DNA of 64,000 bases from Endozoicomonas sp. SCSIO W0465 (GCF_023716865.1 NZ_CP092417.1:164001-228000); one strand, 5' to 3'. Counted from the first letter of the stretch, positions 44,847 to 55,482 are shown. The notes: generated from the sequence alone by a model not told the origin. Program-made: numbers and translations.

Positions 44847-46554
44847 GAGGCTGTCCGAGAACTAGCTATTGAAAAAACGAAAGCTTCAGCATTTTCTTGG
44901 CTGATCAAATATTGACCTAAATTTAGCCTGTTTTGGGGTAAAAATTGTGTTTTTTACCCTTTTGCTTGCCTTTATGCTGCCATTTTAAGCCTTTTTGCTT
45001 CTTCAAGACGGATTGATCCCGTTGAAACCGATTTGACAATTTTTTTGAAATTATAAGCACTGCAGACCAGTGAAAATTCTCCAGCCACTTTTTCCTTACC
45101 CCGGACACTGAACCCTCTGAATCCTGAGTTCTTGATTTGGCCAAAAGGCGGTTCCGCAATCACCTTGCGACGCTCATAAACCGCTTTGGCCTCTTTGGTT
45201 TCCATTTTGCGGTTCATCGCCTGGCGTATGGCTTCGTGGCGGTCTGTGCGAATCACTTTCCCCGGGTCTTTGTTGTCACCACTGCACCTTTTACGTAACG
45301 GGCAATCCCGGCAGATATCTTTACTGACGCGGTAGCTTTTGTGTTTTGCTTTGCTAGCCGTGTTATAAATCAGCTTCTCACCGGCAGGGCAGGTAAAGCT
45401 GTCGTCTGCTTCATGGTAAATAAAATCCGCTTTGACAAACTTTCTGTCAGAGTCTTCCAGTCCCTCTGTTGCAGGCTTCTCCTGTCGATCCGTAGCCATG
45501 TAAGCGTCAATGTTCGCATCATCAAACGCTTGCAGGTTGGGCCCTGAGTAATAGCCATTATCCTCACTCATTTTGCCAATGGACGCGTTATCTGTTGCTT
45601 CTGCAATGGCTTCAAGTGCAGGCTTTACTTCCTGCTTGTCATTGGCATGCTGGCTGATGTGCTGGCCAACAATGATACCATTATCGCTGTCGACGCTGAT
45701 CTGGGCGTTATAACTGTACTGATAGCCACTGCCTTTTTTACCCATGATCCTGGCATCATGATCAGCAAAGCTGATTTGCTTTTTGTCGTCTATCGGCTTA
45801 TCGGGATTCAGGGCCTGTTCCCGTTCTTCAAGCGCTTTTTTGGCCTCCTGGATTTTCTCTAACCGTTCCTGCTTGAATTGCAAGTCTTCAGGAATGCTGT
45901 AGCCAGTCTCCTGCTGATAAGCATCGTCCTCTTCACTGTCACTGGTTTCGGCTTTTTTAATCAGGGCCTCAACTTCAGCCATTAATTCAGCTTCTTTGGC
46001 CTTAAGTCGTGCGTAGCTCATGGCCTTATGCTTTGATGAGTCGGCTTTGAATTTGGAACCATCAAGAGCGATGTGGCCCAGCGAGGCCATCTGTAGTTCC
46101 CGGGCGAGCAGCACGCTCTGTTTGAAACTGCTTTAAAAAAGGTGGCCTGGTTTTACGAAAGTCACTGAGCACCTGGAAATTTGGGCAGTGCTGTTTGGCG
46201 ATATACATGAAAGCCAAGTCTGATTGCAGCGCCGTTCAATCTCCCTGGAGCTGAACACACCATGGCTATAGGCATAGATCAGGATCGATAATCAGTCGTG
46301 GGTGGTAGGCATTCTGGCCAAGAGGTGATACTGCTTTTCCACTTCAGAGGTGTCGATATGCTTGAAGATATCTTCAAAAACGAAGCAATCATGATCTGGT
46401 GGCAGCAGGTCGAAGATGTTCGATGGGAACATCAGGTGCTGGTCAAAATCAGCAGGGTTATCTTTGAATTTGATTGATGACATCCGTTTCGGCAACAACA
46501 AAGTGGGCAGAAGATGCCTGATTATACTTAATCAGGCTATTCTCGGACAGCCTC
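44847..46554 (-). mobile_element. IS1182-type element (1708 bp, decayed)
   Basis: Inverted ends are GAGGCTGTCCGAGAA and TTCTCGGACAGCCTC, with 4-bp duplication CTAG (44843-44846, 46555-46558). It lies in the istA gene of the IS21 element. The transposase gene is frameshifted in its first third. Confidence 0.88.
44972..46501 (-). pseudogene. IS1182-family transposase, frameshifted
   Basis: The C-terminal 380 residues (46114-44972) are open. They include HIALDGSKFKADSSKHKAMS (Asp), a Lys/Glu-rich coil, Cys cluster C-R-D-C-P-L-R-K-R-C and RRKVIAEPPFGQIKNSGFRG (Glu). The N-terminal 69 residues (46501-46292) read FDQHLMFPSNIFDLLPPDHD. Between them, the family sequence (I-L-I-Y-A-Y-S-H-G-V-F-S-S-R-E-I-E-R-R, then LAFMYIAKQHCPNF) is spread over two or three frames, so at least two indels disrupt it. 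Confidence 0.85.
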
Positions 46555-48654
46555 CTAGTAGCTTACGCATGGTAATCCTGTTTTCTGTCATGGCCGGTTC
46601 CCTCTCTTGGTACAGATAAGAACGGCCAAAGTTATGGAAAATCAATGCATAAGAAGATATTTGTTAGCTGTATTAGACCGGTTTATGGTCTGTTGAACAG
46701 CGTTTCTGGAAGCTTGAACGGTGATTCTGGAAATCATCAAAAAGTGTTCAAAAGAAACCAGAATAGGTGTTCAAGTGTTACCAGAATGGGTGTTCAAGTG
46801 TTACCAGAATGAGTGTTCAAGAGTTACCAGAATATGCAGATCCATCCCTGATTGATAAAGCCCTGGGCGTGCTGAGCAATAACGATGGCTGCATTGTTGC
46901 CAGAACAGCCCAACTCAAAGCACTGGGCGTTGCCATGGGTACACCGGCATTCAAAGTCATGGATCAGGTAGAGCGTGGCGAGATCATTCTGAGAAGCTCC
47001 AACTATGCACTCTACGGCGATATGTCCTCCCGTTTTATGTCGGTGTTGGAACAGTTCAGCCCGAAGCTGGAAGTGTATTCCATCGATGAAGCCTTTGTTG
47101 ACCTCTCCGGTTTTCCTGAAGACAGCCTGCATGCCAGAGGCCTGGACATGAAACAGCGGGTATTCCAGTGGACAGGGCTTCCTATTGGCGTGGGCATCTC
47201 TACCACCAAAACACTCGCCAAACTGGCGAATTACGCGGCCAAGAAATTTCCGGCAACCGGAGGCGTTGTGGACTTAACCAATCCAGTTCGCCAGCAACGG
47301 CTAATGACGATTACCCCGGTTGGTGAAGTATGGGGCGTCGGCCGGCGAATCGGAAAACGGCTGGAGGCGGCAGGCATTCATACGGCAGCACAACTGGCAA
47401 ATGCCAATCGACAATGGATCAAGAAACAGTTTTCTGTAGTGTTGGAACGCACAGTCTGCGAACTCCAGGGAGAATACTGCATTCCCTGGGAGGAAGGAGG
47501 TTCAGCCAATAAACATCAGATTATGTGTTCAAGAAGCTTTGGCCATCGAGTCACCACCAAACAGGAACTCCATGCGGCACTGGCCAGTTTTATCTGTCGT
47601 GCCTGCGAGAAACTCAGAAAGCAAAAGCAGTATTCCCGTGAAGCCATCCTCTTTATCAGGACTGACCCCTTTAAAGACAACCTCCCACAAACAGGCCGAA
47701 GTCTTAAGCTGATGGCACCGTCTCCTACCAGCGATAGCTCGGTCTGGCTGCAACAGTTAACTCCGGCTTTGGACGTGCTGTTTCAGGAGGGTTACGAGTA
47801 TAAAAAGGCAGGCTTCGCCCTGATGGATCTCTGTTCTGGCCAGGGCTTTCAGGGTGATTTACTGGCAGCAGCATCAACCCACGAAAATACCCGGATGATG
47901 TCGGTACTGGATGCCATCAATCAACGTTTTGGAAGCCAAACACTGCGGCCTGCTTCAGTGGGGTTTGAGTCTCAGCAGTGGCATATGAACCGGCAGGCAT
48001 TGAGTCCCTGTTATACGACTCAATGGCGGGATATTATTAGGGTTCGGGTTTGAATTGTTTAAAGTTCTGCGCCAAGTTTGGTGCAGAACGAATCAGAGAT
48101 ATGAACGGTTAAACAGACTTTTCTACTATACCCATGCATCTATAATAGATGTTTACTTGGAATATGGTGCCTGTGGAGTGCCAAATATTTTATAATCTTT
48201 GATTATAGGGAGTAATTCCTCGTGAAAATTATCTGAGTACATAAAGCTTCCATTTTTTGAAAGTTCAATCTCAGTTGATATGCCACCTCTTATTAGAGTA
48301 CCTTTCATTCGCTCTAAAGTTGTTTTTGAAAGATCAAAGGAGCTATCTAAATCAGATATTGGGTTTCCTATTGACGTCAAATCAATAGTTGCTGATGTTT
48401 TTTCAGATATTTGAACACCGCTGACTTTGATTTTTTTTAGACGAACGGACACGGGCTTCAAGCTTTTCTTTATCATAGATAGCAATAGTTTTAAATCAAG
48501 TTTTAAAGGCGATACAAATACACCAAAGCCGATTAAATCATACAAGGTATCAATAAATGATCGTAGAGATCTAGGGGGGGAATCAATTATTAGCAAGTAC
48601 TTGTTGTGTTGCAAATGCACAAACTGAAAATTAACGATTATGTATCTAGTAATT

Positions 48655-50181
48655 CTCGACTTTAGAGTTTTAAGAGCACAATAGTTCCGGCGCATAATCT
48701 GCTAAAAGCAACCATCCCCAATGACGAAATTCGAGATGGTTGCCATGCTCACTTCAGATCATCAAGTAATCCTCAGGGAGCTCGCTTCATATACAACCTT
48801 TCTTGCTGGAGCGCTATCATCAACTGCAGTACCAACGTTCTGCGAACTGCTGTTCGGTTGCATGCTTTCAGCCGACGGCTTTGTTACACAGGCGTTGTTA
48901 ACAATTGATTTTCATTGTGTGTGGAGCAGCTACCACCACTGGCTATCTCAGGGCAAGTGGCAATGGAAGAACTTGGCACGCCACTTGATCCGTCTGGTCT
49001 GCTCCAAAGCTCCTGAGAATCAACCTGTGGTCCTGGGGCTTGATGACTGGGTAATCGAACGGTTTTCCGACAAAGCCCCTGCTTGTCGTACACATCATCA
49101 ACACAGCAAGAAACGCAATCGGCCGACGTACATCTGGGGGCAGTGTTGGGTTTCCCTGGCCATCATATTTGAGCGGGCTGCAGATGAAGTATTTACCGCC
49201 ATACCGGTGATCTCATTTCCGACACCAGCTTCAGGTAACACCAGCAAACTGAAAATTGCCGTGGCCATGCTCAGGGTGGTACGCAATGAAGTGAAGGATC
49301 GAGTGCTACGCCTGCTAACCGATTGCTGGTATATGAACTGGACACTGATAAAGCCAGCTCTGGAAATGAACATAGAAGTTGTTGGTCAGATACCTTCAAA
49401 TCGGGCCCTCTATGCTTTGCCGCCAGCACCCACCGTAAAGAAGCGAGGGCGCCCAAAAAAGTACGGCATCAAGATGACGACAGAACAGGTTAAGAAACTG
49501 CCGGAAGAAAAAGCAACAGTATGGATGTACGGCAAATTTCGCAAAATACGTTATCGTACCCTGATCTGTCGCGCCAGATTCCTTAAAGGTCGTGAAGTAC
49601 GCGTCGTCTGGAGTCGCTTTGAAAATGACAAAGGTCTGACCGAAAGCAGAATATTCATCTCGACCAATCCGGAACTTGAGGGACTGGAGGTGCTTCGTGC
49701 CTATTCCCGGAGATGGCCGGTAGAGCCAATGTTTCACCAACTCAAACATGCTTTTGGCTGTTGCCATTTATGGCAGCAGAAATTGCGAACACTGCTTCGA
49801 TGGATGCATTTGAAAATGGCAGGCTATGCATTATTGCAGTTATTAACCGTTTGTAAAAATCAGGCATGTCTGAATATTTCTCGGATACCCTGGAGAAGCC
49901 CGGATACAACCACTGCAGGCATGATGAAAATTGCTCTTTCAGGAATTATTCCGAGGTTCTCTATTCGCAAGGGCTGGAACAGATATAAGCAAAAATATGA
50001 GTTCAATTTTCGCGATCTGATCGACCAGTTAATACCGGATAATTCAGAAGCAGCATAACTAAAGGCTTTTAGGCAAAAAACGGAAGTAATAACGAACTTG
50101 GAAAAACAGTTCACTGATTTCGGCTTGCTTCACTATAAAAAGCTGACCGAATTATCGTTTTATACAGACTCTAAAGTCGAG
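48655..50181 (+). mobile_element. DDE/IS4-like element copy 2 (intact, 1527 bp)
   Basis: Inverted ends CTCGACTTTAGAGT; 8-bp duplication TAGTAATT (48647-48654, 50182-50189). It is inserted in operon gene 3, in opposite orientation. Confidence 0.95.
48721..50058 (+). CDS. DDE transposase of the IS4/IS701-like group (copy 2, 445 aa)
   Basis: Catalytic signatures are VVLGLDDWVIERFSDKAPAC (first Asp), VLRLLTDCWYMNW (second Asp) and YSRRWPVEPMFHQLKHAFG (Glu and Lys of the Y-x2-RW-x-VE-x6-K box). A basic patch VKKRGRPKKYG in the insertion domain resembles an AT-hook. The domain is of the DDE_5 superfamily-endonuclease type used by IS701 elements. The 8-9-bp duplications seen here are longer than the 4 bp I associate with IS701, so the exact family is left open. 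The protein is identical by eye to copy 3 at 57351. Confidence 0.9.
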   Translation: MTKFEMVAMLTSDHQVILRELASYTTFLAGALSSTAVPTFCELLFGCMLSADGFVTQALLTIDFHCVWSSYHHWLSQGKWQWKNLARHLIRLVCSKAPENQPVVLGLDDWVIERFSDKAPACRTHHQHSKKRNRPTYIWGQCWVSLAIIFERAADEVFTAIPVISFPTPASGNTSKLKIAVAMLRVVRNEVKDRVLRLLTDCWYMNWTLIKPALEMNIEVVGQIPSNRALYALPPAPTVKKRGRPKKYGIKMTTEQVKKLPEEKATVWMYGKFRKIRYRTLICRARFLKGREVRVVWSRFENDKGLTESRIFISTNPELEGLEVLRAYSRRWPVEPMFHQLKHAFGCCHLWQQKLRTLLRWMHLKMAGYALLQLLTVCKNQACLNISRIPWRSPDTTTAGMMKIALSGIIPRFSIRKGWNRYKQKYEFNFRDLIDQLIPDNSEAA

Positions 50182-51260
50182 TAGTAATTTCAATCTCATT
50201 CTTATCACCAAATGGAGTTACAACTAATTCGACCTGCACGTTTTTTTCAATATATTTTCCATCGATTTTCTCTTTTGAGAATTCAAATATGTCAAATCCT
50301 TTAGGCATAACATCGCTATAGGGAGAAGATTTTAATAATTCATAAAGTTCTACCAGTATGATTGGTAGTTCAACCTCAAGCCATTTTGTCTTCATTAGTG
50401 TTAGCCTGTAGCGATTCAGAAATAATTGATTTCATAACTTTGTGTGCTGAAACCTCAATATTCTTACTCAATGCACGTTCTTCAGCACTACTGAAATTAG
50501 TTCTATTTTTGTTATGCTCACCACCTTCTTTGTATTTATAAAAACCTTTTGGAAGATATGAAAACTGGGTACAAGTTTCTGGTTCTGCGAACTGGGCTTC
50601 AAAAACATAAATATCAGAATCATAACTTTCCTTTTTAGATTTCCAGATAATTTTTGATATATAGAATCCCTTATCATATAAATCGCTTAGTTCAGGTGAC
50701 TGCAAAACACCTTGACCTTTTAATGATGCTTTTGAAATATGAACTCCAATCTGACTTTCTTCATACTCTTCAGAATCATCATCTAAAAGCTCACTCTTAT
50801 CTGACTTTGGGTGATATACAAAAACGTCCGTTACATCAAGAAAAGCAAAATCTTTTAATTGATTAGTCAAATTTACAAAGAACTTTGTTCTAAGTTTTGG
50901 ATTTTCGATACTTTCAAGTGATATTTCATCAATGGGAAGCTCTTGCTCTAAGGATTCTTCGATAATACCTAAATACAACGCTTTCCACTCATCTACATGC
51001 TGATTCAATGGAGACCTTATAGAGATACCATCATCATCGATTTCAACAGAAATAATAGCTTCTTTGTCAACAACTTGTTTAAATTCACTTTTATTAAAAT
51101 CGGTTGTTTGATAGTTGATTTTTATTTCAATACCAGTTAGTACTCTGCGGACATGCGCTGTAACATCGAACTCCTCGATTTTGTTTTTTAATTCTATTGC
51201 TGCACTTTCCAATTCATCATGATCAACATGCGTGGTAATTTTAGAAGTCGTAATTTTTTC

Positions 51261-52868
51261 GTAACTGTTCAGCACCCCCACATAAATCTGGAATTTTCTG
51301 ATTTTTATACCATCCTCTTAAGCACCATTTTTCCACAATATTCGCCAGCATGATTCCAGAACTACCCGCAACTATGTCGGCTGAGATTCTCTTGAAAGAG
51401 AATGCAGAGCTGCGGATGAGAGTTGCCTGTCTGGAAGAGCGATGTCGAGAATTGGAAGAAAAGGTTGGCAAGAACAGTCAAAACAGCAGCAAGCCGCCAT
51501 CGTCTGATGGTTATCAAAAACCTTGTAAAAACAGTAATTCTCCAGATCATTCTGACGACCTTTCCGCAGATAAAGGTACCGATCCATCGGATGAAAAACC
51601 CAATCCTAAAAGTCTGAGACAGTCTTCTGGTAATAAAGCCGGTGGAAAGAAAGGGCATCAGGGCACTTGTCTTAAACAGGTCGATATCCCTGACTATATT
51701 GAGTACCTTCCGGTTAAAGAATGCAATAAATGTCAGGCGTCTCTTCTTGATAGTGAGCCGGTCAAATATATTGAACGACAGGTGTTTGAACCAGGGAGAC
51801 CGGGTGAATTTGAAGTAACGGCCCATAGAGCTGAAGTAAAAATCTGCACTTGTGGTTGTCGGAATCAGGCTGAATTCCCGGAAGGTGTTACCGCTGCCGC
51901 ACAATATGGCTCAGCCACACAGGCTATGGCCGTCTATCTTAACCAATACCATTTCCTGCCTTTTAAGCGCGTGTCAGAGTATTTTAATACTCTCTATAAA
52001 ATGAGTGTAAGTGCAGGCACTGTCGCCAATTTTGTGGCCAGAACCTATGAAAATCTGGCTTCTACTGAAGAGGTTATTCGTGACGCCTTGCGGGAATCGT
52101 CTGTTGCCGGAGCCGATGAAACGGGTATGCGGGCCGAGGGCTCTTTGCACTGGCTACACGTTATGCGGGATGAACAATGGACGCTCTACTACTTGTCTGA
52201 AAAGCGAGGTCGTGAGGCCATGGACACGATGGGCATACTGCTAACATTTGCAGGCGTTCTGGTTCATGATCATTGGAAATCCTATTTTGCATATGCGGCA
52301 ACTCACGTACTTTGCAATGCCCATCACCTGAGGGAGCTTTTGGGTGTTGTTGATAGGGACAGCAATCAACTGGCGTTGCGATTGATGAAGCTACTGAGGC
52401 TTTCCTGGCATTACTGCAAGGGCTTTAAGACCATAGGTATGCTACAGATGCCAAGTGTTGTCTGTGAACGAATCGAGAAGATTTATGACCGGTTGCTTCA
52501 GCGGGCTCTAATGAAAGAAGTCGTCTATATGGAGAAGCAACGAGAGGAGCTTAAGCGCAAGAAAGTCAAGAATACTAAAGCTTACAATCTCTTCAAACGA
52601 CTCACTGAGTTCAAGGCTGAGACACTGCGCTTCATGTCAGATTTTACCATTCCCTTCGATAACAATGGCAGTGAGCGGGATGTTCGAATGGCCAAGTTAA
52701 AGCAGAAAATCTCAGGCTGCTTCAGGAGTGCAGACGGTGGTTCTATGTTTGCACGGATTCGCAGCTATTTGTCGTCTGCCAGAAAACAGGGAATGGACAT
52801 ATATCAATCACTTCATAGAGCTGTTCGGAATTACTGTAATATGCCTTTGCTCAGTGCTGAATAGTTAC
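51261..52868 (+). mobile_element. IS66-family element, copy D (1608 bp)
   Basis: 8-bp duplication ATTTTTTC (51253-51260, 52869-52876). It is inserted in operon gene 2, opposite to the direction of the operon. Confidence 0.95.
51350..52864 (+). CDS. IS66-family transposase (copy D)
   Basis: 504 residues, same protein as the other full copies, with all catalytic residues present. Confidence 0.95.
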   Translation: MIPELPATMSAEILLKENAELRMRVACLEERCRELEEKVGKNSQNSSKPPSSDGYQKPCKNSNSPDHSDDLSADKGTDPSDEKPNPKSLRQSSGNKAGGKKGHQGTCLKQVDIPDYIEYLPVKECNKCQASLLDSEPVKYIERQVFEPGRPGEFEVTAHRAEVKICTCGCRNQAEFPEGVTAAAQYGSATQAMAVYLNQYHFLPFKRVSEYFNTLYKMSVSAGTVANFVARTYENLASTEEVIRDALRESSVAGADETGMRAEGSLHWLHVMRDEQWTLYYLSEKRGREAMDTMGILLTFAGVLVHDHWKSYFAYAATHVLCNAHHLRELLGVVDRDSNQLALRLMKLLRLSWHYCKGFKTIGMLQMPSVVCERIEKIYDRLLQRALMKEVVYMEKQREELKRKKVKNTKAYNLFKRLTEFKAETLRFMSDFTIPFDNNGSERDVRMAKLKQKISGCFRSADGGSMFARIRSYLSSARKQGMDIYQSLHRAVRNYCNMPLLSAE

Positions 52869-53697
52869 ATTTTTTCTTTTCTGTTAGCAGATCCAAGTAT
52901 TGATGACAGTGTACAATAATCCTCATAGTCATGAGTGTATCGAGAAAACGATGTTGCTAAATTAGCTCGTTTTGTATCTTTGGATATAATAATTCCACGG
53001 CTTAAAAACAACTCTTTTAAGTCTGCCGTAGTCACCTTTGGTTGGTTAAGTGCATCAAATATTGCTTTATCACTTGCACTATATAGACTTCCACGGCTCA
53101 TATATTTCTCCAACCAAGCTCAACTTGACTAAAACGGGTTTTTCTTGTTTCAATCACATTAAATTCAATTCTATTTAGCTTCTCCAATTTTGTATCATCA
53201 AACCCCCAGGCTTTAGCATAAGTTTGAATTGCATTTCTAAAATTGCTTCTTATATCTGGATGGTATTTCGAATGAGCTACTCTTAAACGAATTGAATATT
53301 CACTATCTAGAATTTGGTATTTCGAAAGAGTGTCAAAAAGATATAAGAACTCATTATGGGTAGAGCCACATTTATTATAATAAATCACAAATCCTTTTTT
53401 AAATTTGGTTTCTACAGTAACTATTCAGCACTGAGCAAAGGCATATTACAGTAATTCCGAACAGCTCTATGAAGTGATTGATATATGTCCATTCCCTGTT
53501 TTCTGGCAGACGACAAATAGCTGCGAATCCGTGCAAACATAGAACCACCGTCTGCACTCCTGAAGCAGCCTGAGATTTTCTGCTTTAACTTGGCCATTCG
53601 AACATCCCGCTCACTGCCATTGTTATCGAAGGGAATGGTAAAATCTGACATGAAGCGCAGTGTCTCAGCCTTGAACTCAGTGAGTCGTTTGAAGAGA

Positions 53698-53856
53698 GGC
53701 TCTTTTCGGGTTACAGACTGCTCTGCAATGAAAATTGGCCAAAGGCCTTGATATACAATGCCTTCAGGAAACTGCTGGCTAAATATTGCCAAGCCCTGCC
53801 ACAGGAGGATTCCAGCCTGATTTATGAAATCAGCAGTCTGCAATACGAAAAGAGCC
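53698..53856. mobile_element. MITE copy 3 (159 bp) inside IS66 copy F
   Basis: Ends are GGCTCTTTTCGGGTTACAG and, inverted, GGCTCTTTTCGTATTGCAG. The 8-bp duplication TGAAGAGA (53690-53697, 53857-53864) is confirmed by the empty site in the other IS66 copies. It is identical to the copy at 57033 by eye and diverged internally from copies 1, 2 and 5. Confidence 0.95.
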
Positions 53857-53874
53857 TGAAGAGATTGTAAGCTT

Positions 53875-55482
53875 GTAACTGTTCAGCACCCCCACATAAA
53901 TCTGGAATTTTCTGATTTTTATACCATCCTCTTAAGCACCATTTTTCCACAATATTCGCCAGCATGATTCCAGAACTACCCGCAACTATGTCGGCTGAGA
54001 TTCTCTTGAAAGAGAATGCAGAGCTGCGGATGAGAGTTGCCTGTCTGGAAGAGCGATGTCGAGAATTGGAAGAAAAGGTTGGCAAGAACAGTCAAAACAG
54101 CAGCAAGCCGCCATCGTCTGATGGTTATCAAAAACCTTGTAAAAACAGTAATTCTCCAGATCATTCTGACGACCTTTCCGCAGATAAAGGTACCGATCCA
54201 TCGGATGAAAAACCCAATCCTAAAAGTCTGAGACAGTCTTCTGGTAATAAAGCCGGTGGAAAGAAAGGGCATCAGGGCACTTGTCTTAAACAGGTCGATA
54301 TCCCTGACTATATTGAGTACCTTCCGGTTAAAGAATGCAATAAATGTCAGGCGTCTCTTCTTGATAGTGAGCCGGTCAAATATATTGAACGACAGGTGTT
54401 TGAACCAGGGAGACCGGGTGAATTTGAAGTAACGGCCCATAGAGCTGAAGTAAAAATCTGCACTTGTGGTTGTCGGAATCAGGCTGAATTCCCGGAAGGT
54501 GTTACCGCTGCCGCACAATATGGCTCAGCCACACAGGCTATGGCCGTCTATCTTAACCAATACCATTTCCTGCCTTTTAAGCGCGTGTCAGAGTATTTTA
54601 ATACTCTCTATAAAATGAGTGTAAGTGCAGGCACTGTCGCCAATTTTGTGGCCAGAACCTATGAAAATCTGGCTTCTACTGAAGAGGTTATTCGTGACGC
54701 CTTGCGGGAATCGTCTGTTGCCGGAGCCGATGAAACGGGTATGCGGGCCGAGGGCTCTTTGCACTGGCTACACGTTATGCGGGATGAACAATGGACGCTC
54801 TACTACTTGTCTGAAAAGCGAGGTCGTGAGGCCATGGACACGATGGGCATACTGCTAACATTTGCAGGCGTTCTGGTTCATGATCATTGGAAATCCTATT
54901 TTGCATATGCGGCAACTCACGTACTTTGCAATGCCCATCACCTGAGGGAGCTTTTGGGTGTTGTTGATAGGGACAGCAATCAACTGGCGTTGCGATTGAT
55001 GAAGCTACTGAGGCTTTCCTGGCATTACTGCAAGGGCTTTAAGACCATAGGTATGCTACAGATGCCAAGTGTTGTCTGTGAACGAATCGAGAAGATTTAT
55101 GACCGGTTGCTTCAGCGGGCTCTAATGAAAGAAGTCGTCTATATGGAGAAGCAACGAGAGGAGCTTAAGCGCAAGAAAGTCAAGAATACTAAAGCTTACA
55201 ATCTCTTCAAACGACTCACTGAGTTCAAGGCTGAGACACTGCGCTTCATGTCAGATTTTACCATTCCCTTCGATAACAATGGCAGTGAGCGGGATGTTCG
55301 AATGGCCAAGTTAAAGCAGAAAATCTCAGGCTGCTTCAGGAGTGCAGACGGTGGTTCTATGTTTGCACGGATTCGCAGCTATTTGTCGTCTGCCAGAAAA
55401 CAGGGAATGGACATATATCAATCACTTCATAGAGCTGTTCGGAATTACTGTAATATGCCTTTGCTCAGTGCTGAATAGTTAC
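53875..55482 (+). mobile_element. IS66-family element, copy E (1608 bp), inside copy F
   Basis: 8-bp duplication GTAAGCTT (53867-53874, 55483-55490), again confirmed against intact copies. It is in opposite orientation to its host, so the two form a large inverted repeat. Confidence 0.95.
53964..55478 (+). CDS. IS66-family transposase (copy E)
   Basis: 504 residues, same protein as copies A-D, complete and probably active, inserted into the transposase gene of copy F. Confidence 0.95.
   Translation: MIPELPATMSAEILLKENAELRMRVACLEERCRELEEKVGKNSQNSSKPPSSDGYQKPCKNSNSPDHSDDLSADKGTDPSDEKPNPKSLRQSSGNKAGGKKGHQGTCLKQVDIPDYIEYLPVKECNKCQASLLDSEPVKYIERQVFEPGRPGEFEVTAHRAEVKICTCGCRNQAEFPEGVTAAAQYGSATQAMAVYLNQYHFLPFKRVSEYFNTLYKMSVSAGTVANFVARTYENLASTEEVIRDALRESSVAGADETGMRAEGSLHWLHVMRDEQWTLYYLSEKRGREAMDTMGILLTFAGVLVHDHWKSYFAYAATHVLCNAHHLRELLGVVDRDSNQLALRLMKLLRLSWHYCKGFKTIGMLQMPSVVCERIEKIYDRLLQRALMKEVVYMEKQREELKRKKVKNTKAYNLFKRLTEFKAETLRFMSDFTIPFDNNGSERDVRMAKLKQKISGCFRSADGGSMFARIRSYLSSARKQGMDIYQSLHRAVRNYCNMPLLSAE

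Larger units (their letters stand above)
43326..46591 (-). pseudogene. istA: IS21 IstA transposase, split by an IS1182-type element
   Basis: The N-terminal 11 codons are at 46591-46559 (M-T-E-N-R-I-T-M-R-K-L) and the main part runs 44846-43326. Joining both gives 1554 bases, a 517-residue IstA. It contains an N-terminal helix-turn-helix (LSFRQISRSVRVSVGTVSNY) and an RNase H-type core with D in KLFVDYAGPT, D in EIVVPDNPKC and E in KAKAEVGVQ. The fragment downstream of the inner element may still be translated from ATG 44831, without the first 16 residues. Confidence 0.9.
42478..46838 (-). mobile_element. IS21-family element inside umuC, itself interrupted by an IS1182-type element
   Basis: It starts TGCGTATTCTGG and ends CCAGAATATGCA, the TG...CA ends usual for IS21, with the 5-bp duplication GATCC (42473-42477, 46839-46843). 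The right end carries several repeats of GTGTTCAAG-x-GTTACCAGAAT (46745-46835), as expected for multiple transposase-binding sites. Without the inner element and its duplication, the length is 2649 bp. The gene order istA-istB is on the minus strand. Confidence 0.93.
42410..48053 (+). pseudogene. umuC: DNA polymerase V catalytic subunit UmuC, split by IS21
   Basis: The N-terminal 22 codons are at 42410-42477 (IALCDVNAFYCSCEQVFDP) and the rest is at 46844-48053 (SLIDKALGVLSNNDGCIVAR ... VYSIDEAFVDLSG). Joined, they give 1278 bases, an intact 425-residue Y-family polymerase with both catalytic parts: the D-V-N-A-F-Y Asp and the S-I-D-E-A Asp-Glu pair. The insertion separates the first catalytic Asp from the palm and little-finger regions. 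The downstream frame, open from 46767, would lack that Asp. The 5-bp duplication GATCC marks the insertion point. Confidence 0.95.
48153..50395 (-). pseudogene. Operon gene 3: unknown protein, split by a DDE/IS4-like element
   Basis: It starts at ATG 50395, inside the last 20 bases of gene 2. Joining 50395-50182 with 48646-48153 gives 708 bases, an intact 235-residue protein. The N-terminal third (VELPIILVELYELLKSSPYS; KNVQVELVVTPFGDKNEIEI) is followed by a hydrophobic segment near 105-140 (LYDLIGFGVFVSPLKLDLKLL) and a C-terminal beta-rich part (TLIRGGISTEIELSKNGSFM). No family is recognised. The tight overlap with gene 2 argues for a shared function. In its present state only the first 71 native residues, or a fragment fused to the element end, could be made. 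Confidence 0.75.
50376..53101 (-). pseudogene. Operon gene 2: SAP/winged-helix-like protein, split by IS66 copy D
   Basis: The start is ATG 53101 with GGAG seven bases upstream, overlapping the gene 1 stop as ATGA. Joining 53101-52869 with 51252-50376 gives 1110 bases, an intact 369-residue protein. The N-terminal 70 residues look like a SAP or winged-helix module (DALNQPKVTTADLKELFLSR, then KDTKRANLATSFSRYTHDYE). The rest is a beta-rich unknown domain with an acidic loop (ELLDDDSEEYEESQ). Layout recalls the B subunit of two-gene nuclease defence systems such as GAPS4, from memory only. The insertion follows codon 77. Confidence 0.78.

Noticed and set aside
46292..46501. 69-codon frame as a separate small gene
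   Set aside because: It is the N-terminal piece of the frameshifted IS1182-type transposase.
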